Source: an uncultured Schlesneria sp.
GTDB lineage: Bacteria > Planctomycetota > Planctomycetia > Planctomycetales > Planctomycetaceae
Direction: 5' to 3'
NCBI GenBank assembly: GCA_903911795.1
Contig: CAIWEX010000802.1
Coordinates: 1 to 35,968 of the forward strand
Length of the DNA stretch: 35,968 nucleotides
Made by a program: the position numbers and the translations under genes. The stretch's first letter is position 1; each line of letters opens with the position of its first letter. This document shows positions 8,723 through 17,697 of this stretch, one piece after another. The notes under the pieces were generated by a model that saw only the letters and a list, made by a program, of their open reading frames with translations, was not told the DNA's origin and made no database searches.

Positions 8723-9785
8723 GTGTTCGCGATCCAGCCGGATCATGGCGATACTTTTCGTGGTCGTCGCAGTCACGATCGGAGCGGGATTTGGAACGGG
8801 GATCATCGTTGTCCCCGGCGAATCTTCCGCCCAGGGACCTGCCCCCGTGGCCCACGAATTGAACCATATCGGTGCCTGGGGACGGTTGTCACCACGCGGA
8901 GAAGTCCGGGCTTTGGCTGCTCCTTCCACGATGGATGCCGTGCGAGTCGCTCGACTCAACGTCGTCGAAGGACAGCGCGTCGAGGAGAACGAATTGATCG
9001 CAGTTCTCGACGCGCACGAACGCCGTCAGACGGCCGTCAGCCATGCGGAAGCGATGCTGGCGCTGGCGGAAGCTCGCTTGGAACAGACGCGTGAGTCTGC
9101 CAAACCGTCAGACATCGTGGCTCAGGCAGCTTTGATTGCGAGTCAGCGGCAGGAATTGGCTCAGGCGGAAATCGACTTGACGCGCGAAGAGTCTCTGCGA
9201 GAACGAAAAGCGAGTTCACAGTCGACCCTTGAGCAGGCCAAGTTGAAACGTGATCAAGCGGTTCTGGATATCCGACAAAGTGAAGCAAAGCTCGAGTCAT
9301 TGAAGACCCCTCGAAAGACGGATGTGGTCGTCGCGGAACGCCAGGTTGACGAAGCCCGTGCGGCACTGCGACAGGCCGAAGCGGACCTGCGTCTGACAGA
9401 AATCCGGTCTCCGACCGCGGCAACCGTGCTGCGGATCCATGCCAGAACGGGTGAGCGGGTCGGTGAACGGGGTGTTGTCGAAATCGGTGACGTCGATCAG
9501 ATGTATGCGATCGCGGAAGTCTATGAAGCAGATTTGGCTCGAGTTCGCGTCGGCCAGCCAGCCCGGGTTCGCATTCCCACGTTAAAGCTGGAAGTGGCGG
9601 GTGAAGTTGAACGCCTGGGCTTTGTTGTTCAGCGAAAAGACATCTTCAATACAGACCCCGTGGCAGACACCGATGCACGCGTGGTGGAAGTCTGGGTTCG
9701 CCTGGGCGCCGATGCCCCACCTGCGGTCGCTCAGCTTTCCAATGCTCGAGTCGAAGTCATCATCAACGTGGGCGGAACCCGATAA
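8709..9785 (+). CDS. devB: HlyD/DevB-type periplasmic adaptor (membrane fusion protein)
   Basis: N-terminal TM, 'VARLNVVEGQRVEENELIAVLDAHERR', long coiled-coil hairpin, 'IRSPTAATVLRIHARTGERVGERGVVEIGDVDQMYAIAEVYEADLARVRVGQPARV'. Overlaps the TetR gene by 14 bp. The symbol reflects family likeness only. Confidence 0.85.
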   Translation: MSATKCSRSSRIMAILFVVVAVTIGAGFGTGIIVVPGESSAQGPAPVAHELNHIGAWGRLSPRGEVRALAAPSTMDAVRVARLNVVEGQRVEENELIAVLDAHERRQTAVSHAEAMLALAEARLEQTRESAKPSDIVAQAALIASQRQELAQAEIDLTREESLRERKASSQSTLEQAKLKRDQAVLDIRQSEAKLESLKTPRKTDVVVAERQVDEARAALRQAEADLRLTEIRSPTAATVLRIHARTGERVGERGVVEIGDVDQMYAIAEVYEADLARVRVGQPARVRIPTLKLEVAGEVERLGFVVQRKDIFNTDPVADTDARVVEVWVRLGADAPPAVAQLSNARVEVIINVGGTR

Positions 9786-10939
9786 TGTGGCGCGACCTGC
9801 CGATCGCGTGGCTACAGCTCACGCATTCGAAAGCCAAATTCACTGTCGCCGTGACCGGGGTTGTCGTTGCCGTGTTGCTGATGTGGATGCAACTCGGATT
9901 CCTCGACGCTCTCTATCGCAGTGCCACATCGGTGGCGAGGCACCTGCGCGGCGACCTGGTGCTGCTCAGTCCCAACACCAAAACCTTTATGCAGCTCGAA
10001 CCCTTCGCGAAGAGACATATCGCCCGTTCGCTGGGACACGAAGGGGTCGCCAATGTCTACGCGCTGTATGTCGGTATGGCGATGTGGAAGAATCCCTGGA
10101 ACGGTGAAAAGCGACGCCTGTTCGTCTTCGGGATGGAACCCGACTACGCAACCTTCGAAGCGGATGATCTGGAGGAGTTGCTCCCCACGACGCTGGCGCC
10201 CGATGTCGGGATCTTTGATGCGGCCTCGCGTCCAGAGTTTGGGCCCGTGGGGAAGACGATTCGAAACGGCGAACCCGTCGCGGCGGAAATTAACGGACGT
10301 CTGATTCGAATTGCCGGTGTCACAACGATTGGTGCAGGCTTTCAGGCCGATGGGAACTTTGTCACGAGTACCGCGAATTACTTGCGTATCATGAACGATC
10401 CTCGATCAAGCATCGTGCAAGTCGGCCTGATTCGACTGAAGCCTGGCGCCGACAGCAAGCAGGTCCAGCGTGATCTGGCAGCGATGTACGGGAACGAAAT
10501 GACCGTGATGACGACCGAGGAAGTGGTTGCACGTGAATATGATTTCCTGACGCGTACTGCACCGATCGGGTTCGTATTCACGCTGGGGACGATTGTCGGC
10601 TGCATTATTGGTTTCGCAATCGTGTATCAGGTCCTCTACACCGACATTTCGAATCATCTTCCCCAGTTCGCCACACTTAAGGCGATGGGATACACGGATC
10701 GGTACCTGGCGGCAGTGGTGGTGCAGGAGGCATTAATCCTGGCCGCAGCGGGATTCATTCCCGGTTCGATTCTGGGAATGGCTCTATTTGCCGTGGCAAA
10801 GGCGGCGACAATGTTGCCGATGTACGTCACCTGGGATCGGGCCATTGAAGTGTTTGTATTGACGTTCACGATGTGCACCGTTTCGGGGTTGCTGGCGATG
10901 CGTCGATTGCGAGCGGCAGATCCCGCAGAAATCTTCTAA
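9785..10939 (+). CDS. devC: DevC-type ABC transporter permease (FtsX/MacB fold)
   Basis: 'DLPIAWLQLTHSKAKFTVAVTGVVVAVLLMWMQLGFLDALYRSA', C-terminal 'YQVLYTDISNHLPQFATLKAMGYTDRYL' and four hydrophobic TM segments. Start overlaps the devB-like stop (TAATG). Confidence 0.88.
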   Translation: MWRDLPIAWLQLTHSKAKFTVAVTGVVVAVLLMWMQLGFLDALYRSATSVARHLRGDLVLLSPNTKTFMQLEPFAKRHIARSLGHEGVANVYALYVGMAMWKNPWNGEKRRLFVFGMEPDYATFEADDLEELLPTTLAPDVGIFDAASRPEFGPVGKTIRNGEPVAAEINGRLIRIAGVTTIGAGFQADGNFVTSTANYLRIMNDPRSSIVQVGLIRLKPGADSKQVQRDLAAMYGNEMTVMTTEEVVAREYDFLTRTAPIGFVFTLGTIVGCIIGFAIVYQVLYTDISNHLPQFATLKAMGYTDRYLAAVVVQEALILAAAGFIPGSILGMALFAVAKAATMLPMYVTWDRAIEVFVLTFTMCTVSGLLAMRRLRAADPAEIF

Positions 10940-11003
10940 AGTTCGTGCCCCAAAGTGAACGCGAATTCAGTGACAGAATGCAAACGTTGACGAGGACGAG
11001 GTC

Positions 11004-11732
11004 GTGACAACGATTCCCGACACTACTACGAAGCCCTCAACATCAACCTTCGGGTCTGATGGCCCTGCAATCCGTGTCCGGGGGCTGAATCACTTTTTTG
11101 GGGACGGCGAACTTCGCAAACAAATCCTATTCGATGTCGATTTTGACATTGCCGCCGGCGAAGTCGTGATCCTGACTGGCCCGTCGGGATGCGGCAAAAC
11201 AACGTTGTTGAGCCTGGTGGGCGGACTGCGACACATCATGGAAGGGAGCGTCCAGGTTCTGGGCCGTGAACTCTTCGGTGCATCGCGCGAAGAAATCATC
11301 GCCTCGCGACGGCAGACCGGATTTGTGTTTCAGCTTCACAATCTGCTCGACTTCTTGACCGCCCGACAGAACGTTGAGATGTCTGTGCAGCTCGACGCGG
11401 CAATCTCGGTTCGTGAACGGAAACACCGGGCAGAATCGATGCTCGCCAAAGTCGGCCTGTCAAATCGCCTGGACTACTACCCGACGGCTCTTTCCGGGGG
11501 CCAGCGGCAACGAGTTTCTATTGCCCGTGCTCTGGCGGGCGAACCACGATTGATCCTGGCCGACGAACCGACGGCCGCGCTCGACAGCCATTCAGGACGG
11601 CAGGCGGTCGAACTGGTTCAGGCCATGGCCCGGGAACAAGGGTGCACGGTCCTGATGGTGACACACGACACCCGAATTCTGGACATCGCCGATCGCGTCG
11701 TCCGCATGGAAGACGGACGAATGATACCTTGA
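11004..11732 (+). CDS. devA: DevA-type ABC transporter ATP-binding protein
   Basis: Walker A 'GPSGCGKTTLLSLVGG', signature 'LSGGQRQRVSIARALAGEPRLILADEPTAALD', H-loop 'VLMVTHD'. GTG start at 11004; third gene after adaptor and permease. Confidence 0.92.
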   Translation: MTTIPDTTTKPSTSTFGSDGPAIRVRGLNHFFGDGELRKQILFDVDFDIAAGEVVILTGPSGCGKTTLLSLVGGLRHIMEGSVQVLGRELFGASREEIIASRRQTGFVFQLHNLLDFLTARQNVEMSVQLDAAISVRERKHRAESMLAKVGLSNRLDYYPTALSGGQRQRVSIARALAGEPRLILADEPTAALDSHSGRQAVELVQAMAREQGCTVLMVTHDTRILDIADRVVRMEDGRMIP

Positions 11733-11792
11733 ACACGACACCCCTCGTTCGTTTCTCTTATTTCATCGCGACGCCCATCGCGCGGCGTTATC

Positions 11793-12521
11793 ATGATAAT
11801 CATGACACGCCCACTCATTGGTATCACCGTCGACAACGTTGACAGCAGCATTGCGACTGACAAGTACGAGAGCAACGCCGACTACAGCCGCGCTGTTGTC
11901 GCCGCTGGTGGACTGCCTCTTCTGATGGCGCAAGACTGCCAACTGGCTTCACATTACGTCGAAAGATGCGATGGGATCCTGCTGACAGGTGGAAGAGACA
12001 TCCGGTCAGAGTCGTTTGGGGTCCCGGCACATCCCCTTTCACGCTGTATGGACCCCGAACGACAGATGTTTGAACTGGCGCTGCTGGAGGCCTTGGCGGC
12101 TCAACCCCAGCGACCAGTCCTGGGAATCTGCCTGGGAATGCAATTGATGGCAATGCATGCAGGTGGGCGGATGAATCAACATCTCCCCGATACTCTGGCA
12201 AACGCGGCTGATACCCATCAGGACAATCATCCTCATCCGATTGTCATCGGGATTGAAGCATCGGTGCTGCTGGACGGTGTCCCGGTGACTCGAGATGCCA
12301 TCACTGCCGAGACTGTTGTCTCGTCGCACCATCAAGGGGTGGTTGACGCGGGACGCTTGCGAGTCGTCGCAACTTCTGCCGACGGAGTCATCGAAGCCAT
12401 TGATGATCCAACGCGAGCGTTTTATCTGGGGGTCCAGTGGCATCCGGAACGAAGCGACGGCTTGTTGAATCGCGATCTGATCAAGCGGTTTGTCCACGCA
12501 TGCATTTATCGACATGCGTAA
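11793..12521 (+). CDS. Class I glutamine amidotransferase, gamma-glutamyl-GABA hydrolase (peptidase C26, PuuD-like)
   Basis: 'PLIGITVDNV', 'CDGILLTGGRDI', nucleophile 'VLGICLGMQLMAMHAGG', 'SHHQGV', 'VQWHPERS'. ATG at 11793 or 11802. Confidence 0.9.
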   Translation: MIIMTRPLIGITVDNVDSSIATDKYESNADYSRAVVAAGGLPLLMAQDCQLASHYVERCDGILLTGGRDIRSESFGVPAHPLSRCMDPERQMFELALLEALAAQPQRPVLGICLGMQLMAMHAGGRMNQHLPDTLANAADTHQDNHPHPIVIGIEASVLLDGVPVTRDAITAETVVSSHHQGVVDAGRLRVVATSADGVIEAIDDPTRAFYLGVQWHPERSDGLLNRDLIKRFVHACIYRHA

Positions 12522-12693
12522 TTACCGTAACTTCCGGAATTGCGACGAGATCAGATAACGGGTTCATGGCCCATGCATGGTAGGATGCTCGCTGCGGTGA
12601 AATTGTTTACCGCGATGCTTCCGTTGCCACGCATTCGCCAGCGAACCAAGTATTCGCCAGCAAAAGCCGCGACATTGCGATTCTCCTGCGAAA

Positions 12694-13521
12694 GTGAGCG
12701 ACGCCATCTACATCAAAGTCGGTTACGAACTTGTCTACGATTGTCCGCAACCGACTCCCATGTTGTTGATGCTGAATATCCACTACAGCCACGCGTACGA
12801 GATCATCAGGCCGGATCTGCTGGTGACCAACCCTGCCGTGGTGATCACTCCTTATCGCGACAATTTTGGCAATTGGTGCAGCCGTATCGAAGCCCCTGCC
12901 GGCAGGACGACGATCTCCACGATGGCCCTGATCCGCTCATTAGGAAAGACGGACCCTGTCGTTCCAGATGCACGGCAGCATCCTGTCTGGGAACTGCCTG
13001 AAGAGACCTTGGCCTTTCTGCTGGGAAGCCGATACTGCGAAACAGATCTGCTGACCGATTTCGCCTGGAAGCAGTTTGGCTCAACGCCTCTGGGCTGGGC
13101 CCGGGTTCAGGCGATCTGCAATTTCGTGAATAACCACATCAAATTCGATTACACCAAGGCCCGAGCCACCAAGACCGCCGTCGAAGCCTTCAATGAGCGG
13201 GTCGGCGTTTGTCGCGACTACGCTCATCTGGCAATCACGTTGTGTCGGTGCTTAAACATTCCCGCGCGGTATTGCACCGGATATCTGGGTGACGCCGGGA
13301 CGATGCCACCCTACGGGCTGATGGATTTTGCCGGCTGGTTCGAAGCCTTCCTGGGAGGCCAATGGCATGTCTTCGATCCGCGTAACAACGTTCCCCGCAT
13401 CGGCCGCATCCTGATCGCCCGCGGCCGCGACGCAGTTGACGTCGCCATCAGCACCACCTTCGGCCCCAACACCCTGGTCAGCTTCAAAGTCATATGCGAC
13501 GAAGTACTGCCCCCCATCTGA
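12694..13521 (+). CDS. Transglutaminase-like family protein
   Basis: GTG start; 'VGVCRDYAHLAITLCRCLNIPARYCTGYLGDAG...GWFEAFLGGQWHVFDPRNN' contains the Cys/His/Asp transglutaminase core. Confidence 0.9.
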   Translation: MSDAIYIKVGYELVYDCPQPTPMLLMLNIHYSHAYEIIRPDLLVTNPAVVITPYRDNFGNWCSRIEAPAGRTTISTMALIRSLGKTDPVVPDARQHPVWELPEETLAFLLGSRYCETDLLTDFAWKQFGSTPLGWARVQAICNFVNNHIKFDYTKARATKTAVEAFNERVGVCRDYAHLAITLCRCLNIPARYCTGYLGDAGTMPPYGLMDFAGWFEAFLGGQWHVFDPRNNVPRIGRILIARGRDAVDVAISTTFGPNTLVSFKVICDEVLPPI

Positions 13522-13527
13522 AGAGGC

Positions 13528-13641
13528 TACCACGGAGGACACGGAGCAGCACAGAGAAATACACAGAGAATAAAAGCCAGTGACATCTGTAGTTCTTATC
13601 TCTGAATTTTGCCTCTGTGCCCCTCCGTGTCCTCCGTGGTA
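13528..13641. repeat. Inverted repeat, outward-facing 'taccacggaggacacggag' arms
   Basis: taccacggaggacacggag (13528..13546) is complementary to ctccgtgtcctccgtggta (13623..13641). Related sequence recurs at 29885..29979. Confidence 0.9.
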
Positions 13642-13658
13642 AAACCCATTCCAGAAGG

Positions 13659-15260
13659 TCAAGACCCTGAATTGAGTGACGATTCTTCCAGTTGAATCAA
13701 CTGCCGATAGCGTTCGACGATTTCTGGAGTGGCGACCTGCGGCAGATGTTTTCCTAACTGGATGGCTTCCAGAGTGCTGATCAGTCGACGAAATTTGACC
13801 TCGCGCAATTCGTGCTCTTCTGCTTTCTTTTCAGATTCGGCCGCTTGCTGCCGGCGCTGATCGTACCCCTTCCATGCGGGTAACTGCTTGAGATCCGCCA
13901 AGAGCTGTTCCTGATTGTCCGGTTTAAGCAACGGGGATTCTTCCCAATGCTTGGGATCTGCCAACTCCGGCCACTTCTCGGCAATTTCCTGAAGCAACTC
14001 TCGTCGCCCTGATCCTGCACGACGTCGGCCACCACCTGGCCTGGGGCCTCGCTTCTGGCTTTTACGGTGCAATTCATAGGCCGCAATGACCACTGAAACA
14101 TCGTCCTGCAACGAAAACCCGAGACCTTTGCTGAGGCCGGTCACGATGCGAGCCGAGACGGGACGTCCCTGATCAACGAACGACTGCAAGGTGCCGCCAA
14201 GTACTGGCGGCTTTGGTGGCGGTCGGTCGTCGGTCACGGCAGGTTTCGCCTCGGGCTCCGATTTCTTGTCGGGCTGCGAATTCGAGTCCACGGGAGCAGC
14301 AGGCTGCTTGATGTCAGCGAGGCTCATGCGGCTATAGGTTCGCAACAGGACATCGGATGTTCGCAGCGGAATATCAATCGTGTTTCCAGCAACAACCGCA
14401 TAAGCATACGCTTCGGCAAATGAGATGCTGCCGTCACCATCGATGTCGCATCCAGTTACGGGAACACCCGTCCGACTGCGACCGACGATGGCTCCCCAGA
14501 AATAACTGCTGAACTCTTCATCATTATGAATATCAGGCCGACAACCTGCAGCCGGAAGATCATGTCGCTGGGCAAAGAATCCCGCTCGCAACTGCGACGC
14601 CAAGCCTTTCTTTTCATCCAGTTCCTGAAAGATCGTGTGACCGAATCCACCGCAATAGCACTGAGCCATGACCATCACAACCGGGATCGTTGGCGGTAAC
14701 TCACTGAGCCATCTGGTGAACTCGCGAGCGGTAATTCTCTGTTCATTCCAGCAGTCAATCGTCGTGTTGAAGGGATCTGGCTTAGGTCCCTCGCTTCCGT
14801 GTGCGGTCACGTAGACAATCAGTCGATCACCCGGCTGAGCCTTTTTTGCGATGGCCTTCAGGCGTGAGTGAACCAGCGCTGGGTCAAGTCCCCCTGCGAT
14901 ATCAGGCACGCGGTGATTTCGATATTCGAGCTGCTCTTCTTCACGGCGGCGGTGGAGATTCTCCAGCAGTTCGATCACCGGATTCTGTCGAGGCTTGGTC
15001 GCCAGGACTTGCAGATCAGCGATGGGATCGTTGCCATCCGAGAAGAAGATATCGTGATTGCGGCTGCCGCGATGTTTTTCATCCAGGACCTGCTGGAAGA
15101 AGATCACATTGGCTTCGAGGGAAGCCTGGTTGCCGGTCGGGTTGTAACCACCGCCGATCGTCAGGAAGTAGTCGGCCGCCAACAGCATCGGACTGCATGT
15201 TGTCCAGATTGCAAAGACCATCACCAGGACTCGTGACGTCGGTCGCAGTTGAAGTACCAT
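13659..15260 (-). CDS. Secreted caspase/legumain-fold (clan CD) peptidase-like protein with EF-hand motif
   Basis: N-terminal hydrophobic signal, His motif 'RLIVYVTAHGSEG', Cys motif 'VVMVMAQCYCGGF', and canonical EF-hand loop 'DIDGDGSISFAE'. 533 aa with a basic linker and charged C-terminal extension. Confidence 0.72.
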   Translation of the reverse strand: MVLQLRPTSRVLVMVFAIWTTCSPMLLAADYFLTIGGGYNPTGNQASLEANVIFFQQVLDEKHRGSRNHDIFFSDGNDPIADLQVLATKPRQNPVIELLENLHRRREEEQLEYRNHRVPDIAGGLDPALVHSRLKAIAKKAQPGDRLIVYVTAHGSEGPKPDPFNTTIDCWNEQRITAREFTRWLSELPPTIPVVMVMAQCYCGGFGHTIFQELDEKKGLASQLRAGFFAQRHDLPAAGCRPDIHNDEEFSSYFWGAIVGRSRTGVPVTGCDIDGDGSISFAEAYAYAVVAGNTIDIPLRTSDVLLRTYSRMSLADIKQPAAPVDSNSQPDKKSEPEAKPAVTDDRPPPKPPVLGGTLQSFVDQGRPVSARIVTGLSKGLGFSLQDDVSVVIAAYELHRKSQKRGPRPGGGRRRAGSGRRELLQEIAEKWPELADPKHWEESPLLKPDNQEQLLADLKQLPAWKGYDQRRQQAAESEKKAEEHELREVKFRRLISTLEAIQLGKHLPQVATPEIVERYRQLIQLEESSLNSGS

Positions 15261-15613
15261 GAGTTCAAACTCAAATGTGTGGCGGATACAGAATTGATTC
15301 CACGTGAGAGTACAACGGAGCGAATCGACGATGCCACTTCTTCGGAGCCCTCAGAGAAGCAGAGCCAGGTGGCACGCAGGATCGATCGCGTCCCTCTCCT
15401 CACACTTTGAAGCATGACAAGAAGGACTTGCTCGACGTCCTGGCCAATTAACTTTCGATCGCTACGATACCACGATTTGCATTTGGCATGGAAGGTCCTT
15501 TGTTTGCCCTGCACCCCTGTCAGACAGGAGTTATGGCTTCCGCTGCGTTCGGGTCGAGTCTTCGAGGGGGCGTGACGCGACGAGTGAAACGAGGCTCGCG
15601 AGTTCACGATAGT

Positions 15614-15636
15614 CGTGGTTCGCTCCGCGAACCACG
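15614..15636. repeat. Short hairpin cgtggttcg-ctccg-cgaaccacg
   Basis: 9-bp perfect arms at 15614..15622 and 15628..15636, 5-nt loop. Confidence 0.8.
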
Positions 15637-15696
15637 CCGCATTTAGTTATGCCAGCCAAGCTATTCACCACGTCATCAGCGGTCTAGCTATCAACC

Positions 15697-15889
15697 AAGA
15701 AGCGTTGGTTCGCGGATAGGCTGTGAATTTATTCGGCGGGATGGCCCTGATAGTTTGAGCCTGCCCTCCGTTTCGGGGCCTTCCCGTTGGTCACTTCGCC
15801 ACTCCGCGAACCAACGTTTCTTAGGACACACTTCTGAAGTCGAGGCGAATCTGTAAGTTGCCATAGGAAATGCAGCGTTGGTTCGCGGA
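15697..15889. repeat. Three copies of cgttggttcgcgga in alternating orientation
   Basis: + copy 15703..15716, - copy 15803..15816, + copy 15876..15889. The first two extend to 20 bp with one mismatch (aagaa[g/a]cgttggttcgcgga; 15697..15716 and 15803..15822). Confidence 0.88.
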
Positions 15890-16042
15890 CATAAGGTTTC
15901 GTGATGAGGAACGCCCCTCGGCATGTCCGGCTCAATCGTCGGACCGCGCGACCGTGTGAAGATCTTGTAAAATTTCCCTGGCCGGATCAGCGAGAATTTC
16001 AACGTGACAGCACTTGGGGAGGGAGGTACGGGAGGGCGAGGC

Positions 16043-17697
16043 CTGAGTTTCAGGCGCATCTTTTATTCCTTTTGAGTTGGAGCTGATATCTGAGTGCCGC
16101 GGCTTTTGCGCCATCAATCATTAGCTGCAGTTTTTCCCACCCGCGCCACAGGACGATCCATCCCGGCTCCGGGCTGCTTTTCTTGCCGGGATGGCCTCCG
16201 AGGCGAGCCAAGGCCATGTAGAACTCGTGTACGGTCCAGTGAGGACAGCATTTTCGATGACGCCACAGCGATAACACTTCGATGTATTCTTCGTCGATGT
16301 CGTCACAGGCCAACCGATCGCGGGCCTGGGGGTTCCTTGCGCTGTCTCGTATGGCCAGCAGCGACAGCGCCAGGATACTCAAGATCGCGATAGCCGGTCG
16401 CAGACGCTCGACGTCATGGAACTGAAGGCTTTCGATGCTGCAACCGGTCTTCTTCGCTTTGTGAAATTCTTCGACGGTCCATCGCCATTCGTACCAGGTC
16501 TTGACCTGCAAGGCATCGTCCACCGAATTGACGGGGTGATTGGTCAACAGCAGCCACTCCAGAGCCTTTTCTCCCGCGGGGGGATTTGTTTCCCATACTC
16601 GGACGATCCAGACGGGAAGCGGAGTGTTGCCATGGTTTCCATTTTTACTGGTGGGAGCCATGATCTGGACGGGGCCGGCCGAGATGCTCAGGCGAGCTAT
16701 TCGCTGTGTTCGGATCGTCTTGGTCTTTTTGCCTTTGCGCTTGGGGCTGTTGACGATCACCTTTTGACTGACAGCCAGCTCCAGGGTACCAAGCTCTTTT
16801 AGAGTCCGGGCGTGCTGATGCAGATGTCGTTGCTCACCATCCGGGCAATGTCCGACCTGAGCATTCCGGTCATGGGATGAACGGATCACGAATGTCCGGC
16901 CACTGTGCATCTCATGCTCAAGGAACTCGAAGGTATCACCGCCGCGATCACACAGATCGACGACTTCGCGGCGGCTCGGGAGATCCTTCGTTCCCTTCAG
17001 CCACAGCAGACTTTCTCGCGATTCCCGCTTACGCCGTTGCGACTGTTTTTCCTTTTTTTTCACCTTCGGTCGCACATGCAGGATCTGATTGGCCAGTCCC
17101 ACAACTCTGTTCAACTTCGGATCAACAACTAGCGTATTCTGAACGAGATAACCCCGCTGTTTTCCATTCCCGATTTGTCCCAGATCCTCCACCAGCGTGG
17201 CGTGAGTGGTGTAGTCCAGTTCCGTCGCGTCATGGATCGCCAGAACAAAGTGGTCGGCTGTTTGCAAGTATTGCAAGGACCGGTCCCGATGCGGCTTCAT
17301 CACAGCCTCGTGCGTCACGTCGTCTGCGTCACAAAGGCGATAAAACGAATCCAAGTCCGCGCCTCTCGGCAATTTCTGCGGCAGTGTCCCACCCGGATGT
17401 CGATGCATCTCATTCACCAGCTTCGGCAGTCTTTCGTTACGCCGAGCGTCGCCCAAGTCGACTGCCTCAAAATGGATTTCCCCAAAGCTCTTACGAGGCT
17501 CCGCCATGATTCTTCGTTCCATCGCCGACGACAGGAACCCCTCCTGAAGGTTCGAGCCCATCATAACCTGGCACTACGCATCTAGCGGTCATCACGTGCC
17601 TCGATCTCGCATAACTGCAATCACAACTCGCAGTTGGCACAAAATACAATTCAGTGCCCAAAATCCTATGACAACAAAAAATATGCCGGAAACTCAG
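16043..17697 (-). mobile_element. IS4-like insertion sequence with readable ends (about 1655 bp)
   Basis: Ends ctgagtttcaggc... (16043 inward) and ...gccggaaactcag (inward from 17697) are inverted repeats (9 bp, 1 mismatch, 3 bp, then a degenerate T-rich stretch). Flanked by direct repeat ggcgaggc at 16035..16042 and 17698..17705 (10 bp, agggcgaggc, if the overlap with the ends is counted). Encloses the transposase ORF. Confidence 0.85.
16050..17507 (-). CDS. IS4-family (Tn5/IS50-like) transposase
   Basis: In-frame ATG at 17507 gives MAEPRKSFGEIHFEAVDLGDARRNERLPKLVNEM, a Tn5-type N-terminal domain. 'LAIHDATELDYTTH' contains the first catalytic D, 'VVDLCDRGGDTFEFLEH' the second, and 'WYEWRWTVEEFHKAKKTG' is the Y/W-R-E-K region. 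Confidence 0.93.
   Translation of the reverse strand: MAEPRKSFGEIHFEAVDLGDARRNERLPKLVNEMHRHPGGTLPQKLPRGADLDSFYRLCDADDVTHEAVMKPHRDRSLQYLQTADHFVLAIHDATELDYTTHATLVEDLGQIGNGKQRGYLVQNTLVVDPKLNRVVGLANQILHVRPKVKKKEKQSQRRKRESRESLLWLKGTKDLPSRREVVDLCDRGGDTFEFLEHEMHSGRTFVIRSSHDRNAQVGHCPDGEQRHLHQHARTLKELGTLELAVSQKVIVNSPKRKGKKTKTIRTQRIARLSISAGPVQIMAPTSKNGNHGNTPLPVWIVRVWETNPPAGEKALEWLLLTNHPVNSVDDALQVKTWYEWRWTVEEFHKAKKTGCSIESLQFHDVERLRPAIAILSILALSLLAIRDSARNPQARDRLACDDIDEEYIEVLSLWRHRKCCPHWTVHEFYMALARLGGHPGKKSSPEPGWIVLWRGWEKLQLMIDGAKAAALRYQLQLKRNKRCA

Noticed and set aside
12633-12665. Two copies of attcgccagc
   Set aside because: 10-bp direct repeat with no further structure; likely chance.
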